Assembly (NCBI GenBank): GCA_025449115.1
Contig: JAHLKC010000079.1
Coordinates: forward strand, 1 to 64,000
Length of the DNA: 64,000 nucleotides
Direction of reading: 5' to 3'
From: Chytridium lagenaria
Lineage: Eukaryota > Chytridiomycota > Chytridiomycetes > Chytridiales > Chytridiaceae
Below are positions 21,869 through 33,447 of this stretch, one piece after another. The notes under the pieces were generated by a model. It saw only the letters and a list, made by a program, of their open reading frames with translations. It was not told where the DNA came from and searched no databases. Numbering within the stretch: position 1 is the stretch's first letter; each line of letters begins with the position of its first letter. The translations under genes and the position numbers were made by a program.

Positions 21869-24685
21869 AGGACCTGCATCTAAAGTCAGGGCGACTCATG
21901 GCCTGGGATATCGTTCGCCGCTATCGCCCGTCGGTCTGTCCAACATGTCGCTATCTGTGGCAAAGCCATTCAAAGTATGCTCTGGGCATGATGACAATCC
22001 TGATAGTAATTAGGTCCCAACGTTCAAGGGGTTGGAGAATCAGAAGGCAGCTGGGTTAAAGAATGGATCTCAACTTGGTGTTAGGCGGCAGCCCTTTGTT
22101 AGTAAAAGGACCGTTGCATGATCCGAATGCTCCCGGGTGCGATTATTCTATATACCCGGAACAGCTCAGCGATATGGACATTTTTGAGGCGAGCAAGTTG
22201 AAGAAGCTGGAGAACCGCAAGTGAAGCAGAAAGGTCCACGTTGTGATCGATCCCTATTCTTGGGAAAATTTTGAGACCGCATCAGGTGGAAGGAGTCCAC
22301 TTTTTGTATGAATGCGTGACAGGGAACAAGGCTGAGGATGCCTTCGGATGCATTATGGCAGACGAAATGGTATAAGTTTAAGGAAATCCCGCGTTTAACA
22401 TTTCTTAGGGTCTTGGAAAAACACTACAGTGTAGGATCACGTTTGGTACGTCGCATTAATGTCAAATTTCAGGCATAACTCTGCTATGGACCTTTGCTTA
22501 GGCAAGCCCTGAACCTGGAAAGCCCACAATTGAAAAGGTTTTTTTAACAAACTTTGAAATGTATCTTACTTATGCGTCACTAGGCCATTATAGTCTGTCC
22601 TTCTAGGTTTAAAAATAATTATGGCTATTTGTTTAACTTTAAAGTCTTGTGAAAAACTGGGGAAACGAGCTAGTCAAATGGCTGGGTGCCGACCGTATTC
22701 GAACCATTATCATGCGACAATAAGGGCTCAAAGGAAGAAACTACAGCAGAGCTTGAGAATTTTGTTTCGTCAAAGGGCAGAGCCGTCACGCGTCCAGGTT
22801 TTATATTTCTCATCTGATTTTGGATGCTAATTTTTCAAAGTTTTGATCATATCTTACGAAAGCTTGCGTTTGTACTCACATGTTATCGGCAAAACTGAGA
22901 TAGGCTTGATGCTTTGCGACGAAGGTTTGAATTTTTTTAAGTATCTTCTTTGCTTAAGAGGCAAAAGGTCATCGGTTGAAAACTCGGATTCCCAGACTTA
23001 CCAGTCTTTGAATGGATTGTTGGCAAAACGGAGAGTGATTCTTTCTGGAACCCCTATACAGGTAGATATCGATTAATTAATCTCTCTAACCCTTTAGAAC
23101 GACTTGACAGGTAAATATGTTAAGTTTGGACGGACTCTTACATTTCAGAATATTACAGTTTGCTGTCATTCGCTATACCCGGAGTTCTTGGAACAGAGGC
23201 CGAATTTCGCAAAACTTCGAAAATCCTATTCTTAGAGGCCGTGATGCGGAATCTCTGCCCAGAATAAAGCCACTAGCGAAGCTAAGCTTCAAGAGATGTT
23301 AAGCATAGCGAATAAGTTTATCATTCGCCGGACTGCAGATTTGCTAACAAAATTCCGTGAGTCTTTGACGGCTTTGCTTACATGCTTATATCCCCACAGT
23401 TCCTGTCAAATTCGATTACGTTGTCTTTTGCAAACTTTCAGAACTTCAAATGAGCCTTTACAAGCATTTCCGCGAGTCACCAGAGCTTAAGAGATTACTG
23501 AACGGAGCGGATTCTCAACCGTTGAAAGCCATCACACTTCTTAAGAAGCTTTGCAATCATCCGGCTCTGGTTTATGGATTAAAGGAGTTTGGAAAGGGTC
23601 TGTTCCCGAAAGGTATTCAACTTGCTGTTTGAATTATTCACATGAAAGATTTCTCAAGCTCGGCTTTTTGGCCGGAGGCCTCTGGAAAATTACATCTCTT
23701 ATTCGAGATGCTTGAACAGATCAAGTAAGTGATTTCAACAATTCGCAGCTCACAATGATGCAGACAGAAAGGCGAGAAAATTGTGTTAATCAGCAATTAC
23801 ACTCAACGTTAGATATGTTTGAATCCATGTGTAAGGGCGAAGATACGGGGTTTTAAGATTAGATGGGTCTTTGTCGATTGCAAAAAGACAGAAACTTGTC
23901 GATCGGTTCAACGATCCTACCACACCCGAATTCGTTTTTTTGTTGAGTAGTAAGGCGGGTGGATGTGGAATCAACCTTGTTGGCGCGAATAGGCTGGTGT
24001 TGTTTGATCCAGACTGGAATCCTGCAAATGACGCTCAGGTTTGGAGTTGGTTTATGAAATTAAGACTAATAATCCTTAGGCTCTAGCTAGAGTTTGGAGA
24101 GGTATATAGCAAAAGTCTTCTCTCTGTGCTTTTCCGATGTATATCGTGATGCTTATCTTAATGTGTTTTTTTTGACGGCCAAAAGAAGATCTGTTATATT
24201 TACAGGTTTATCGCAACAGGGTCCATTGAAGAGAAAATCTTTCAAAGTAGGTCCACCTTGTTCAATATTTTCTGATTTCTTTTCCAGGGCAAGCACATAA
24301 ACAATCTCTCAGTAACTGCGTCGTCGACGAAGAAGTCGACGTCGAACGCCATTTTAGTCTCGACTCTCTCCGCAAACTCTTCCAACTCAACGAAACCACC
24401 AACTGCGATACCCACGACGCGTTCCACTGCAAACGCTGCGTCAAGGGTCGTCAAACCTTTAAACCTCGTGACAGTGCTGCAGGAGCATTAGGGACCGATA
24501 CGAGCAATTGGAACCATTTCAGTGAGATTGAGTTTAATAAGACAGCGGATCAGATATTAAAGGACATGGCGAAGAAGACGGGGACAGTGTCGTTTTTGTT
24601 TGAGAATAAGAGCCATGATGAGAAACCGGTTGTGAAGTTGCCGGTGAAGGTGGTGGAGATTGACGATGAAATGGAGGATGATTGA
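21831..24685 (+). CDS. RAD54: RAD54 DNA repair translocase
   Basis: A Snf2-family ATPase that works with Rad51 in homologous recombination. Visible parts: LHDPNAPG then [26 protein letters not shown] and CIMADEMGLGKTLQ (Walker A, split by an intron); [22 protein letters not shown] (motif II, split by an intron); [91 protein letters not shown] and [16 protein letters not shown] (motif VI region follows); ending EIDDEMEDD with a TGA at 24683-24685. The first 600 bases contain at least five one-base frame changes, the densest in the window. Either the assembly is poor here or the gene is decaying; the intact conserved blocks favour the former. The start at 21831 is provisional. Confidence 0.88.
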
Positions 24686-24950
24686 GGATTTGTTATTCGC
24701 ATTCTGATATATATGTTTATACAAGAAATATTTAACAGAAAATACGCTTTAGAAGTCGTGATATGAAGGCCATTTAAAATCAGACGTGAAATCCCAAAGT
24801 GAACGAAATAAAAACCCGAGCGATCATCATCATTCCAAACTAAAAATCAAATCCAGAGAACCTCTCTGTTCATTAAAAAATGAATTACAAGGAAAGGGGC
24901 CGAGAGGCAAACAAAATAATATTTCTAATACAATGGGGTCCTTCAAAGAT

Positions 24951-25692
24951 TTAAGCAGTCTTCTCCTTTTTCAAAGTCTGGTTCAAGAGCGAGTCTGAAG
25001 ACGAGAAGAGGTAGAACGGCACGAAACAAGCCAAAGCGCTAGCAACAAAGAACACACTCCACTAAGAAAAAAAAATATGTTAAGAATAACCATGAACGGT
25101 CGCGATTTGGTTTTACCTGAACAACGTGAGTCTCGAGCCTGGCAGCTTCCTGCTCAGTGAGAACGGTGATGGAGGCCAAGCTAGCAGAGTAACCCGCTCT
25201 ATAATAACGGTCAGAACACATCAACGGTGGACGAAGTTTTACCCTGTAGTCCTTGTCGACCTGGTACTTGTAGATAGCAGGGTGATCAGGGAGCACACCC
25301 GCAACAATCGGCTTCACGACAAACGAGAATGAGACATTAGCGTTACTAGTAAAGGAATCAGTCCCATGTTTCCATTAAAAGGGCGCATACGGTTCAATCG
25401 AGGCAAACTTTGCGCTGTGCTTTCCACTAAGAGCGGGCGAACGAAGACTTGTTGCGGAAGGTCTTGTCTTCCACGATCACATTCTTAGCAATGTCTTTTC
25501 GCTGGTTAGAGAAACCGGATGGAAAAGGTATGTGTTGTTTCATGTACCTGATCCTTGGTTGTAGATGACGATGGAGATGGTGGCGTTACGACCAGTGATG
25601 ATGTTTTTCTCCTTGACGACCTTGTTAACGATCAACCCGCATTGGGCGACGACGGCAAAGGCGAGGACGAGCAACAAGATGAACCCCTTCAT
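24951..25692 (-). CDS. SSR2: TRAP-beta, translocon-associated protein subunit (SSR2)
   Basis: A single-pass ER membrane protein that sits at the Sec61 translocon and assists secretory protein insertion. The N-terminal signal peptide is plain (MKGFILLLVLAFAVVAQCG). The lumenal beta-sandwich follows (ITGRNATISIVIYNQGSG, VVKPIVAGVLPDHPAIYKY). Near the C-terminus are a membrane segment (WSVFFVASALACFVPFYLF) and a basic tail (NQTLKKEKTA). The stop is at 24951-24953. The ATG at 25692 is chosen because it directly begins the signal peptide; a longer upstream open frame adds an unlikely 30 residues. A frame change lies in the middle exon near 25420. The gene is divergent from INTS9 with a 99-base gap. 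Confidence 0.85.
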
Positions 25693-25791
25693 TTCAAGGT
25701 AAAGAAAAAACTGCCACGGAGAAAAAATTTGCAGCGTTGCGCTATGGGCGAGACTGGCATGACCGTGATTGTCCGTTTGCATGGGGGAGTT

Positions 25792-27953
25792 ATGAAGCTG
25801 TATGGCCTAACGACAAAAGTAGACGAATGCATCGGCCGATTTGAATTGCCCATGTTGGGTTTGTGAGAATGGAGGATGGGCCGAGGTTCTTGCTGGATTG
25901 TAGTCTGGGAACAGAGTTTATAAAGGCACCGTTTACGTTACGATCAGTGCCGACTATCAGTCTTGATGAAATGGACCGCGTGGATTTCATCCTCATCTCA
26001 TGCAGTCTCAACATGCTTGCATTACCGTATTGACTGAATATTCGAAATTTCGGGGGAGGGTGTTTTGCAACGGGAGCCCACGGTGATTTTTGGGAGGTAC
26101 TTTGTTTTCGTGGTGAATTGGTGTTGACTGATGTTACGGGTAGGCTTTTGTGCGAGACGTTTTTAACAAGGTAGAGAGATTCTGCATTGAATTATTATTG
26201 ACGAGTGGGAAGCGAAACGGGTCTGGCGATGGGGAAGGACCAACCTGTTCGTCGCTACACTTTGCAAGACATGCAGTCATCTTTTTCAAAAATAACCACT
26301 GTCCGATTCAACGAAAGCGTCTCTTTGGGCCCTGATTTACGCATTCAAGCGTCCAGTTCAGGATTTGGTCTTGGCGCGTGTTTTTGGACGATCACCCGAG
26401 GTTTTGAAAGGGTACGGTCCAACAAAAAAACCGCGAATGTTTTGACTAAACGTTTTTTAAAAAAGGTGGTGTATATATCGTCATCAACATTATCGGGAAG
26501 TCGGCATTCATGCGTGTTTGATAAAGATAGCGCAAAGAACGCAGATGTGGTTCTGATATCGGATGTGGCGGGTCGTGATCTAGGTATTGAGAAATCTATA
26601 GGGACGATATATGCAGAGATAGGTTTGTTACGCAATTTAAACATATCAGCTAATAATTCTCAAGCGAGAGCTATGGAAGTGAACAGATATTCGCTCATAT
26701 TCCCCGTCTCCCCTTTTGGCATTATTTTTGATTTAATAGAACTCGTGAATCATTCACTATCGAGTACAGGGAAAATCAGTGTTCCGATCCATTTCATATC
26801 GGGTGTGGCGAAGGAGTGTGTGTATTTAGGGAATATATTGAGTGAATGGTATGAAACCTTTTTAATTTTACGATATTGAAAATGAGTATAGGATGACAAG
26901 TGAACGACAAGCGGCCGTATTCAGGTCGTTACCACCTTCAGAGCATACGAAATTATTGGAATCGAACAAATTGTTGGTGCATAAGGATGTACCGAGTTTT
27001 CTGGATCAATACTCAGCGGGTTGATTTTGTTAGGGTACCCTCTTCCACCTCATGAGCTTGATTTGCTGATATCGAGGCTGCAAGATAATGGACATGTGAC
27101 TGTTATCGCGACAGGTATGGCCCGCGCGTTCTGGTGGCTCTCTAAGTGTTTTTTTTTTTCCTTTCTTTTAATTCTTTGCGCTTTACTCTTTTTCTAAATT
27201 TTTACTTTGGGCCTTCTGGTCATGTCGGCTCTCATATTTTTTCTACGGTTTATTGACTGGTTAAATCTCTCAGAGGAAAATCTCTTCCCATACTCCACCT
27301 TTTCAACTGACGGAGACGTATCTATAAGACAATGTCCACTCCAAGCCCGTCTTACTCCACCTGAATCAGCGTGCTAGAAGACATCCTCTCACCCCGCGTC
27401 CTAGTCCTCCCAGAAACTCCAAGACCCCCGCATAATCACGAAATCATCCCGTCTCGCTTATCTCCCAAGCTCGCAAGACCTTAAAGTGTACTTTGACGAC
27501 GAATGGAAGAGAATAACTGTTGCCAAAGAAGTACGTTATCCCATCAATTTTTCATTGCTTACCGCTTGGGGATTTTAATACTTTTTTTTATTAGGTGGCC
27601 CAGAAAAGCGTCACGAGTGAATCATCCCCTCAACGATCGTTGATATACGGACAAATGGAGTTTCGTGAACATCAAACGAGTTTGGTGACATCTGCGAACA
27701 TAGCAGCCCGAGAGTTTACACCACCCCACGTTAACAAGATGTTGCCGTTTAAGGCTCGAGAGCAGGTAAGCCCTTCTTTTGGTTCATGACTAATGTTTTT
27801 AGCTCCGCGGAACGTTTTCTTTACGCGAGCGATGAGAAGAAAGTGCTTGAGGTGGATGAAGGGGTGATTTTTTTTGAGGCTAGTGAAATCACGGTGGAGA
27901 GTTCACGGTTGGATAATATGAATCACATTATATCGTGGTTAAACCAACAATAA
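25792..27953 (+). CDS. INTS9: Integrator complex subunit 9 (INTS9)
   Basis: The inactive metallo-beta-lactamase/beta-CASP partner of the INTS11 nuclease in snRNA 3' processing. It begins MKLYGLTTK, like the MKLYCLS start of the family, then MEDGPRFLLDCSLGTEF and VDFILISCSLNMLALPY. The last box lacks the HxHxDH metal ligands, as expected for INTS9. Further blocks are QPVRRYTLQDMQSSFSKITT, SSGFGLGACFWTI, VVYISSSTLSGSRHS, NADVVLISDVAGRDLG, IFPVSPFGIIFDLIELVNHS, VPIHFISGVAKECVYLG, LLESNKLLVHKDVPS and GYPLPPHELDLLISRLQDNG. The C-terminus is NHIISWLNQQ with a TAA at 27951-27953. A one-base shift in a C run near 25850 separates the start from the next block, and another lies near 27340. A complete Integrator is not universal in fungi, so retention fits an early branch. 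Confidence 0.85.
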
Positions 27954-28359
27954 AACCGTGACTATCATACTTCGAATATACCACCAGTTGTTAAGTGTTT
28001 TTATATGAGCCAGTGACGTGAGGTATTAGGGTCACCAATGTCTAAAATGCTACAATCCCAAAGCTACACTTGCAGGTACGAGTGCTGTACCTGGTACGAT
28101 GAAGATATTTTCTTCTGGAAATCAGTGTATTAACCTTTACCATTTCCTCTGAACTTTTAAGAAATTAACGGGATGAACACGCAACCCACATGACGAAGAG
28201 ACCAATTCACCCATATTCAGTAATGCTCGTAGAATAGGTATTTTTTGACTCCGCGGACTGATACACAACAACGATACACGTCATAATGGCCCCAAAACCA
28301 AAGGAAAAAACAAACGGGACTGATCTTTTTCAGCTATATAAAACACACCTCAAAACCAT

Positions 28360-28926
28360 TTATTGAGCAGCAGCCTTACCCCTGAGCTTCTTAGCCTTGG
28401 GGGGTGACGGGCTTCTGGGTGTCAAGGATCCTGACAGCGCGGGCAATAGCAGCCTTCTGAAGATCAGGACGGTAAGACTTGACAAGGTTGCGGACAGACT
28501 TGACAACGGTACGGGCACCGGGCTTGGCAATGGTGGCCTTTTGGATGGAACGGCCGGGCTTGGTGGCAACAACGGTCTTCTTCTTCAAGGACACAGTGAC
28601 ACCCTTGGCGGCGGCGGACACGTCGACGGTCTTTTGGGAAGAGTTAGGGGATGAAGGGCGAGTGGGAAATGATTTGGGAATGGGAATTGAGGTGCCAAGG
28701 AAAAGGGGTTACCTTGGGGTTGGCAATACCAGAGTACTTGAAGCTGTTCAAGTTGGTAAGGTTGCTGCGAGGAGGGAAGTAGATGATGTTAGGAAGGATG
28801 CTGCGTTTGATCGTATTGTTATTGAAGGTTTACTAACCCAGCCTCCCTGGAGAACTGGACACCGCTCCTCTTGACAAGGAAGGAGGAGTTGTTCCTGGTA
28901 AGGAGCCAGATCAAGTCGGAAGACAT
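28360..28926 (-). CDS. RPL28: 60S ribosomal protein L28 (eL28)
   Basis: A eukaryote-specific large-subunit protein. Exon 1 from the ATG at 28926 reads MSSDLIWLLTRNNSSFLVKR, the family's usual start. A short exon gives NLTNLNSFKYSGIANPK. The last exon carries KGVTVSLKKKTVVATKPGRS and VVKSVRNLVKSYRPDLQKAA, then the basic tail KAKKLRGKAAAQ. The tail lies one base out of frame after a run of six G (plus strand 28399-28404), a likely indel; the stop used here (28360-28362) is in the restored frame. A premature stop would otherwise come at PQG. The gene converges with INTS9 and is divergent from CTNNBL1. Confidence 0.9.
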
Positions 28927-29055
28927 CTAGCAGAAATTCATGTTAATGCCAGGGCTCTCTCTCTTGTAGGTGTATTATTTGTGTAGGTAGCGAAGGCATC
29001 CAGTAGGCATTCCTGTGCGCTTTGGTGTTGGTTTGTCAAAAGGTGAGCTTGACTG

Positions 29056-29098
29056 CCATCCATCCATCCCATCTGATCCATCCGATCCATCCCATCAT
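29056..29098. repeat. CCATC/GATCCAT microsatellite
   Basis: A run of CCATCCATCCATCCC, then TGATCCATCCGATCCATCCC, in the RPL28-CTNNBL1 promoter interval. Confidence 0.7.
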
Positions 29099-29397
29099 AG
29101 GTTCAAACGGACGTTCCAGCATGGATGCATCCTGTACAGCATTCCCCCAACTATCCATCCGTCCTCCTTGTCCGGTTCGTTCCATGATGTTCGTATGCAG
29201 CATGCAACACAGTGTCGATAGATGACGCTTTTGTACCTTAATAATTGGCTTTAATTAGAAGAATTGAAAAGGGTTGAAAATTTTCACATCGCAGCAGCTT
29301 TACAGTGCGAACCGGCGCTGCTTGGGGAACTTTACATTATTCACAGAGATTTCTGTCCGTCAGTGTGACATTTTTACAGTTAGTCGCATTCAAAAAA

Positions 29398-31755
29398 ATG
29401 GACGTTTCTTCACTCTTCAAGGTCAGTTCGTCAGTTCGTCAGTTAGTCAGTCGGTCAGTCAGTCAGTTAGTCAGTTAGTCAGTTAGTCAGTTGGTGAAAT
29501 CAAGTCTGCGTCATGAATGGAATGCACATTGATACGCGAGGGCTAAAACTTGTTCTACGTTATTCTAACCAATCGCATCATAAAATAACAGGTCCCAGCT
29601 GTTCCCAACAACAAAAAGGGAATAGTCTCCAACAAGCGAAAACTCCCCTCAGAACCATCAGACACTGTGTTGAAACGTCTTAAAGGCGATAGTGACTTGA
29701 ATGAACAAGAAAGTAAAGGATTCAGCTGGGGTGTCGGTGTGGAAGCCGGAAATGCTTCATCTTCATCAAATGCGGGGGACGACGAGTCTCGCTTTTACGG
29801 TGACGGGTTAAGCGATAAACAAAGAAGCATTATTGAGATTGTAGACGCAGGAGAGGAGGTAAAAATATATGCTCTCATAATATATTACTGGGATATCTAA
29901 TATCAACTCTCCTTTTTAATAAGCACTCCGCGACCATCAGCCTTCAAGGTCTTAAACGCCTAGTTCTTAAACTCGAAAAAGCCATCAACCGCAACCAAGA
30001 ACTCCGCATGCGTCACGCCGACGATCCCTTGAAATTCATCGACTCTGAGGCCGATTTGGACGACGAAATCACAGCTCTTTCCAAAGTCTCTGCATCGCCC
30101 AACCTGTATCCTCACCTCGTGAGTCTGGGTGCAGTCTCGTCCATCACCTCGTTAATGTCGCACGAGAACACAGATATTGCAATTGCCTCCATTAATTTGT
30201 TGAATGAGTTGACGGATGAGGATATGATGACGGATGCGGAGGAGGAGGAGGAGGAAGGGTTGAAGGCTTTGGTGGCCGCACTGGTAATGTTAATACTTAT
30301 TGTTTTTAATGACAGAGTGTATTAACCCTTTTGCGGTTTAGATGGAAAATCAAATCTTGGAACTCCTTGTTCAGAATCTGGAGCGATTTAATGAGAATAG
30401 CGATGAAACGGATGATAAGCAGGGTGTCTTTAGTTCTCTCGGTAACGTATCCCCTTAAACCTTTGGTTAAATTTCTTTGAATTAAAAACCATTTTTGCTT
30501 TACAATAGGCGTTTTCGAAAACCTCATCGCCGCCGACCCCAATATCGCAGAACTCGCAATCGACAAAACCACTCTTCTCTCCTGGCTTCTCAAACGCATA
30601 TCTGTCAAAGGCTTTGACTCTAACCGCCAATACGCCAGCGAGCTCCTCTCTGTTCTCCTCCAAAGTAGCCGCAAAAACCGTCTTGCGTTGAACGAAGCAG
30701 GTGGGGTTGCAACACTCCTTAAAGCTGTGTTTTACTATAAACGACGTGATCCACAAGAAGCGGATGAGATTGAGATGATGGAAAACTTTTTTGATATTCT
30801 TTGTTCAAGTCTTGCGGAGCCGGAGGTGAAGGAGACGTTTTTGGTTGAGGAAGGGTTGGAGCTGATGTTGATGATTATAAGGTAATTCCTTTTATTCCCA
30901 TTTCCCACGTGTTAACGATGGTGTAGGGAAAAAAAGATGGCGAGGATGCGCGCTCTCAAAGTCATTGATCATGCGTTATTGGGGGATTCGGGAAAATCTT
31001 GTTGCGCAAAGTTCATTGAAGTCTTGGGGCTGAAAGCCATTTTCCCCATCTTCATGAAAAAGGGCCAACGTTCCTACAAGAAGCAATACAAGGGCTATTC
31101 TGAAGTCGAAGAAGAAGGTAATCTCCGCCTCTTCCCTCCCCTCTAACACCCTCTTTAGAACATCTCATCTCCATCATATTCTCTTTAATCAAAAGCTCGA
31201 CCGACAAGACCCATCTTCAACGTATATTTGTGAAATTTGCGGAAAGTGATTTTGAGAAACTGAGACAGCTTTTCGATATGAATGATATGTACCGGAAACG
31301 AGTTGAGCGGGCAGAACGGGAGATGGGTGACATGGAGGATGATGATTTGAATTCGGCCGAGGAGATTTATTTGAAGAAGTTGGAGAAGGGGCTGTTTACA
31401 TTGCAGTTGATTAATCTTGTCGTGTGTATTTTGAGTGTGCAGGATATTGAGGTTACGGTAAGCTTTTATCTTTTTTTTGGGTTTTCGTTTTCTCTTTTTT
31501 GGACGCGTGGAATTCTCATGTTTTTCTTTTTTTAAAAAGGTTGCTTCTGAAGTTCAGAAACTTGTTTTGGCGCGGTATGGCGGCTACAAAGATGTTGTTG
31601 CGGTTGTTAAAGGTAGCATGCATATTTTCAAGCGCGTTGCTTATCCTTTTTTTTTTTTGTGTTTGTATAGAATACGCGGCAATCTTGGAGATTCCGGAGA
31701 AGATAACGCGTTCAAAGCACATCTTCAAGAACTTATTACATTCTTTGAATCATAA
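29398..31755 (+). CDS. CTNNBL1: CTNNBL1, beta-catenin-like protein 1 (spliceosome-associated armadillo protein)
   Basis: An armadillo-repeat protein bound to the Prp19/CDC5 spliceosomal complex. Exon 1 is only MDVSSLFK (29398-29421). Intron 1 (29422-29591) is full of GTCAGTTA repeats. Exon 2 carries a basic nuclear-signal-like segment (KRKLPSEPSDTVLKRLKGD). Family blocks follow: QGLKRLVLKLEKAINRNQEL, DDPLKFIDSEADLDDEI, VSLGAVSSITSLMSHENTDI, ASINLLNELTDED, ASELLSVLLQSSRKNR, MMENFFDILCSSLAEPEVK, LKVIDHALLGD, FIEVLGLKAIFPIFMKKG and AEEIYLKKLEKGLFTLQLIN. The C-terminus is NAFKAHLQELITFFES with a TAA at 31753-31755, reached after a one-base shift near 31680. The tail-to-tail gap to RPN8 is under 100 bases. 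Confidence 0.9.
29422..29494. repeat. GTCAGTTA/GTCAGTTC tandem array in CTNNBL1 intron 1
   Basis: About nine GTCAGT(T/C/G)-type octamers begin exactly at the intron donor, so the donor itself is the first repeat unit. Confidence 0.75.
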
Positions 31756-31851
31756 AGGAAAAGTTTTAATAAAAAAAAAGGAAGCTTGGAATTCCTTGCT
31801 ACAATATATAATAAAACTCCAGTTGGGAAAAAAACAACTTGCAGTCTCTCT

Positions 31852-32948
31852 TTATTTCTTCTCATCCGCCTTCTCCTCCTTAACCCCTTTCTTAGCCTTC
31901 TCCTCTGCCGTCGCAACAGGTTTTTCCTCCTCATCCTTATTCTCCTTCCTCTCCGCCTCACTGTTTGAAATCTTATTCGTAATAAGATTATGCAAAGCAA
32001 TGACTGCCCTTATCAACGATGACAAGTAAATCACAAGCAACTCATCATTCGATTTAACCGCAAACGCACGAACGCTGTCGGGAACGTTCAAGTTGGGCAA
32101 AAGGTTAAAGATATCTTGAAGGTTGCTGATGATGGATGGTTGACGGGGAGGGTACCGTCAACGACTTTAGTCAAATATTCTTGAATCTCTTCAAGACGGA
32201 TCCCGAGACCTTTGAGAGAGTTGAGTTGGTCAGTGATCTGAGTGGAAAGAGTTCCGACGGCATTGTCTTTAATGTCCCTCAACAGATGTTCGACACCGAT
32301 TTCTTCGGCTTCTTCCGCCTCGATGGAGGAGGGACGTGGTTAAAGGTTTTTGTTGTAGCAGTGCCATCCTAGAACAATCGTTAAGAGTGTGTTTTGTTGA
32401 AAAGAATGCGTACATCATGGACTTCTTCAACGGCAAAGTAGGCGTCGGTGGGTAACCCGAGATCCTTGGGCTTCACGTCAATGATGACGAGAACAGGGTT
32501 AGGATTGTAGCGCTTAAACAACTCGTTGATTTCCAAGTCAGATGAACGAAGCTTGGGGCCTGTATGATACCATCCCACCATCTTCTCCTTTGCTGTTGAA
32601 GAGGGCATCAGTTGTTAATCCCAACAAACGCCGCAACTTTACCATTCACTTTCTTGAACATATCATACATGGCTTCATGGTAGTTATGGTCCAAGAACCA
32701 CACAGAGGGATCTTTTCGTCTTCCTCGAAAGGCACTGGGAAAACGTTTGAGTAAGCGATGGCGGGGGAGGAGGTGTTGTACCTGCATAGCTGTTTGCTAC
32801 ATTGACAACGTTACCGACGGATTGACCGAGAAGGATACCGACGACACGCTTCTGGTGTTGCGGGCAACGCGAAAAAAGTGGTCGGTGACGGAGAGAAGGA
32901 CGAGGGGTGGATGACCACAGAGTCTGGCGTTGCAGCGGAGTGTGGCAT
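31852..32948 (-). CDS. RPN8: 26S proteasome regulatory subunit RPN8 (PSMD7)
   Basis: A non-catalytic MPN-domain subunit of the proteasome lid, partner of Rpn11. The N-terminus has VVIHP followed by [36 protein letters not shown] (two one-base frame changes join them), VPFEEDE, then [40 protein letters not shown] and [17 protein letters not shown]. Next comes [20 protein letters not shown] with [19 protein letters not shown] and [20 protein letters not shown], and an acidic/Lys-rich tail ending in EKADEKK. The stop is at 31852-31854. The start at 32948 ([15 protein letters not shown]) is the ATG nearest the conserved block; others upstream are possible. Confidence 0.9.
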
Positions 32949-33447
32949 TTCTTTGGGAAGTTGGTTCCTGTGAAATTTTTTAGAGTGTTGCGCGGCTTCC
33001 TGGACAAACCAGTGAATCGATTGTGTGTGATCGTTGAAGTGATGGAGGACTGCTGGATGTATATGACGCTGTGATGTTGGGTTTTGTGTTTGCTGTGGTT
33101 TGATGTGGAATGCAGTGAGATTGAAATATGGACTTTTTTTGCATGCTTTCAGGCTTTGTTTATTTTCATTCACTCGTTGCTGTTGTGTTTCCAGTACCAT
33201 CAATTATCCGTATCTCCATTCATTCCATCATTCATCGTTTATTGGATTCTTTATCACATCAAACTGTGAATCCCGCATCACTTGTATCAATTATCAACAA
33301 ACCCATCAACACCCGTCTCGAATTACTTTGACAAATACATGATCTTTTTGTTCGAACTTTTTTTTTACCTGACATTCCCTGATCACTAGGCGAATATCAC
33401 CCTAAAGACATAGATTCAGCTAGTTGTAGTTGACATCCACAAGAGCC
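32949..33447. promoter_or_regulatory. Divergent RPN8/UTP10 intergenic region
   Basis: About 500 bases between two start codons facing away from each other. No defined site was recognised; T-rich tracts lie near 33359-33370. Confidence 0.35.

Noticed and set aside
21831..24685. RAD54 as a pseudogene
   Set aside because: Helicase motifs and introns are intact despite many indels, and neighbouring essential genes show the same defect.
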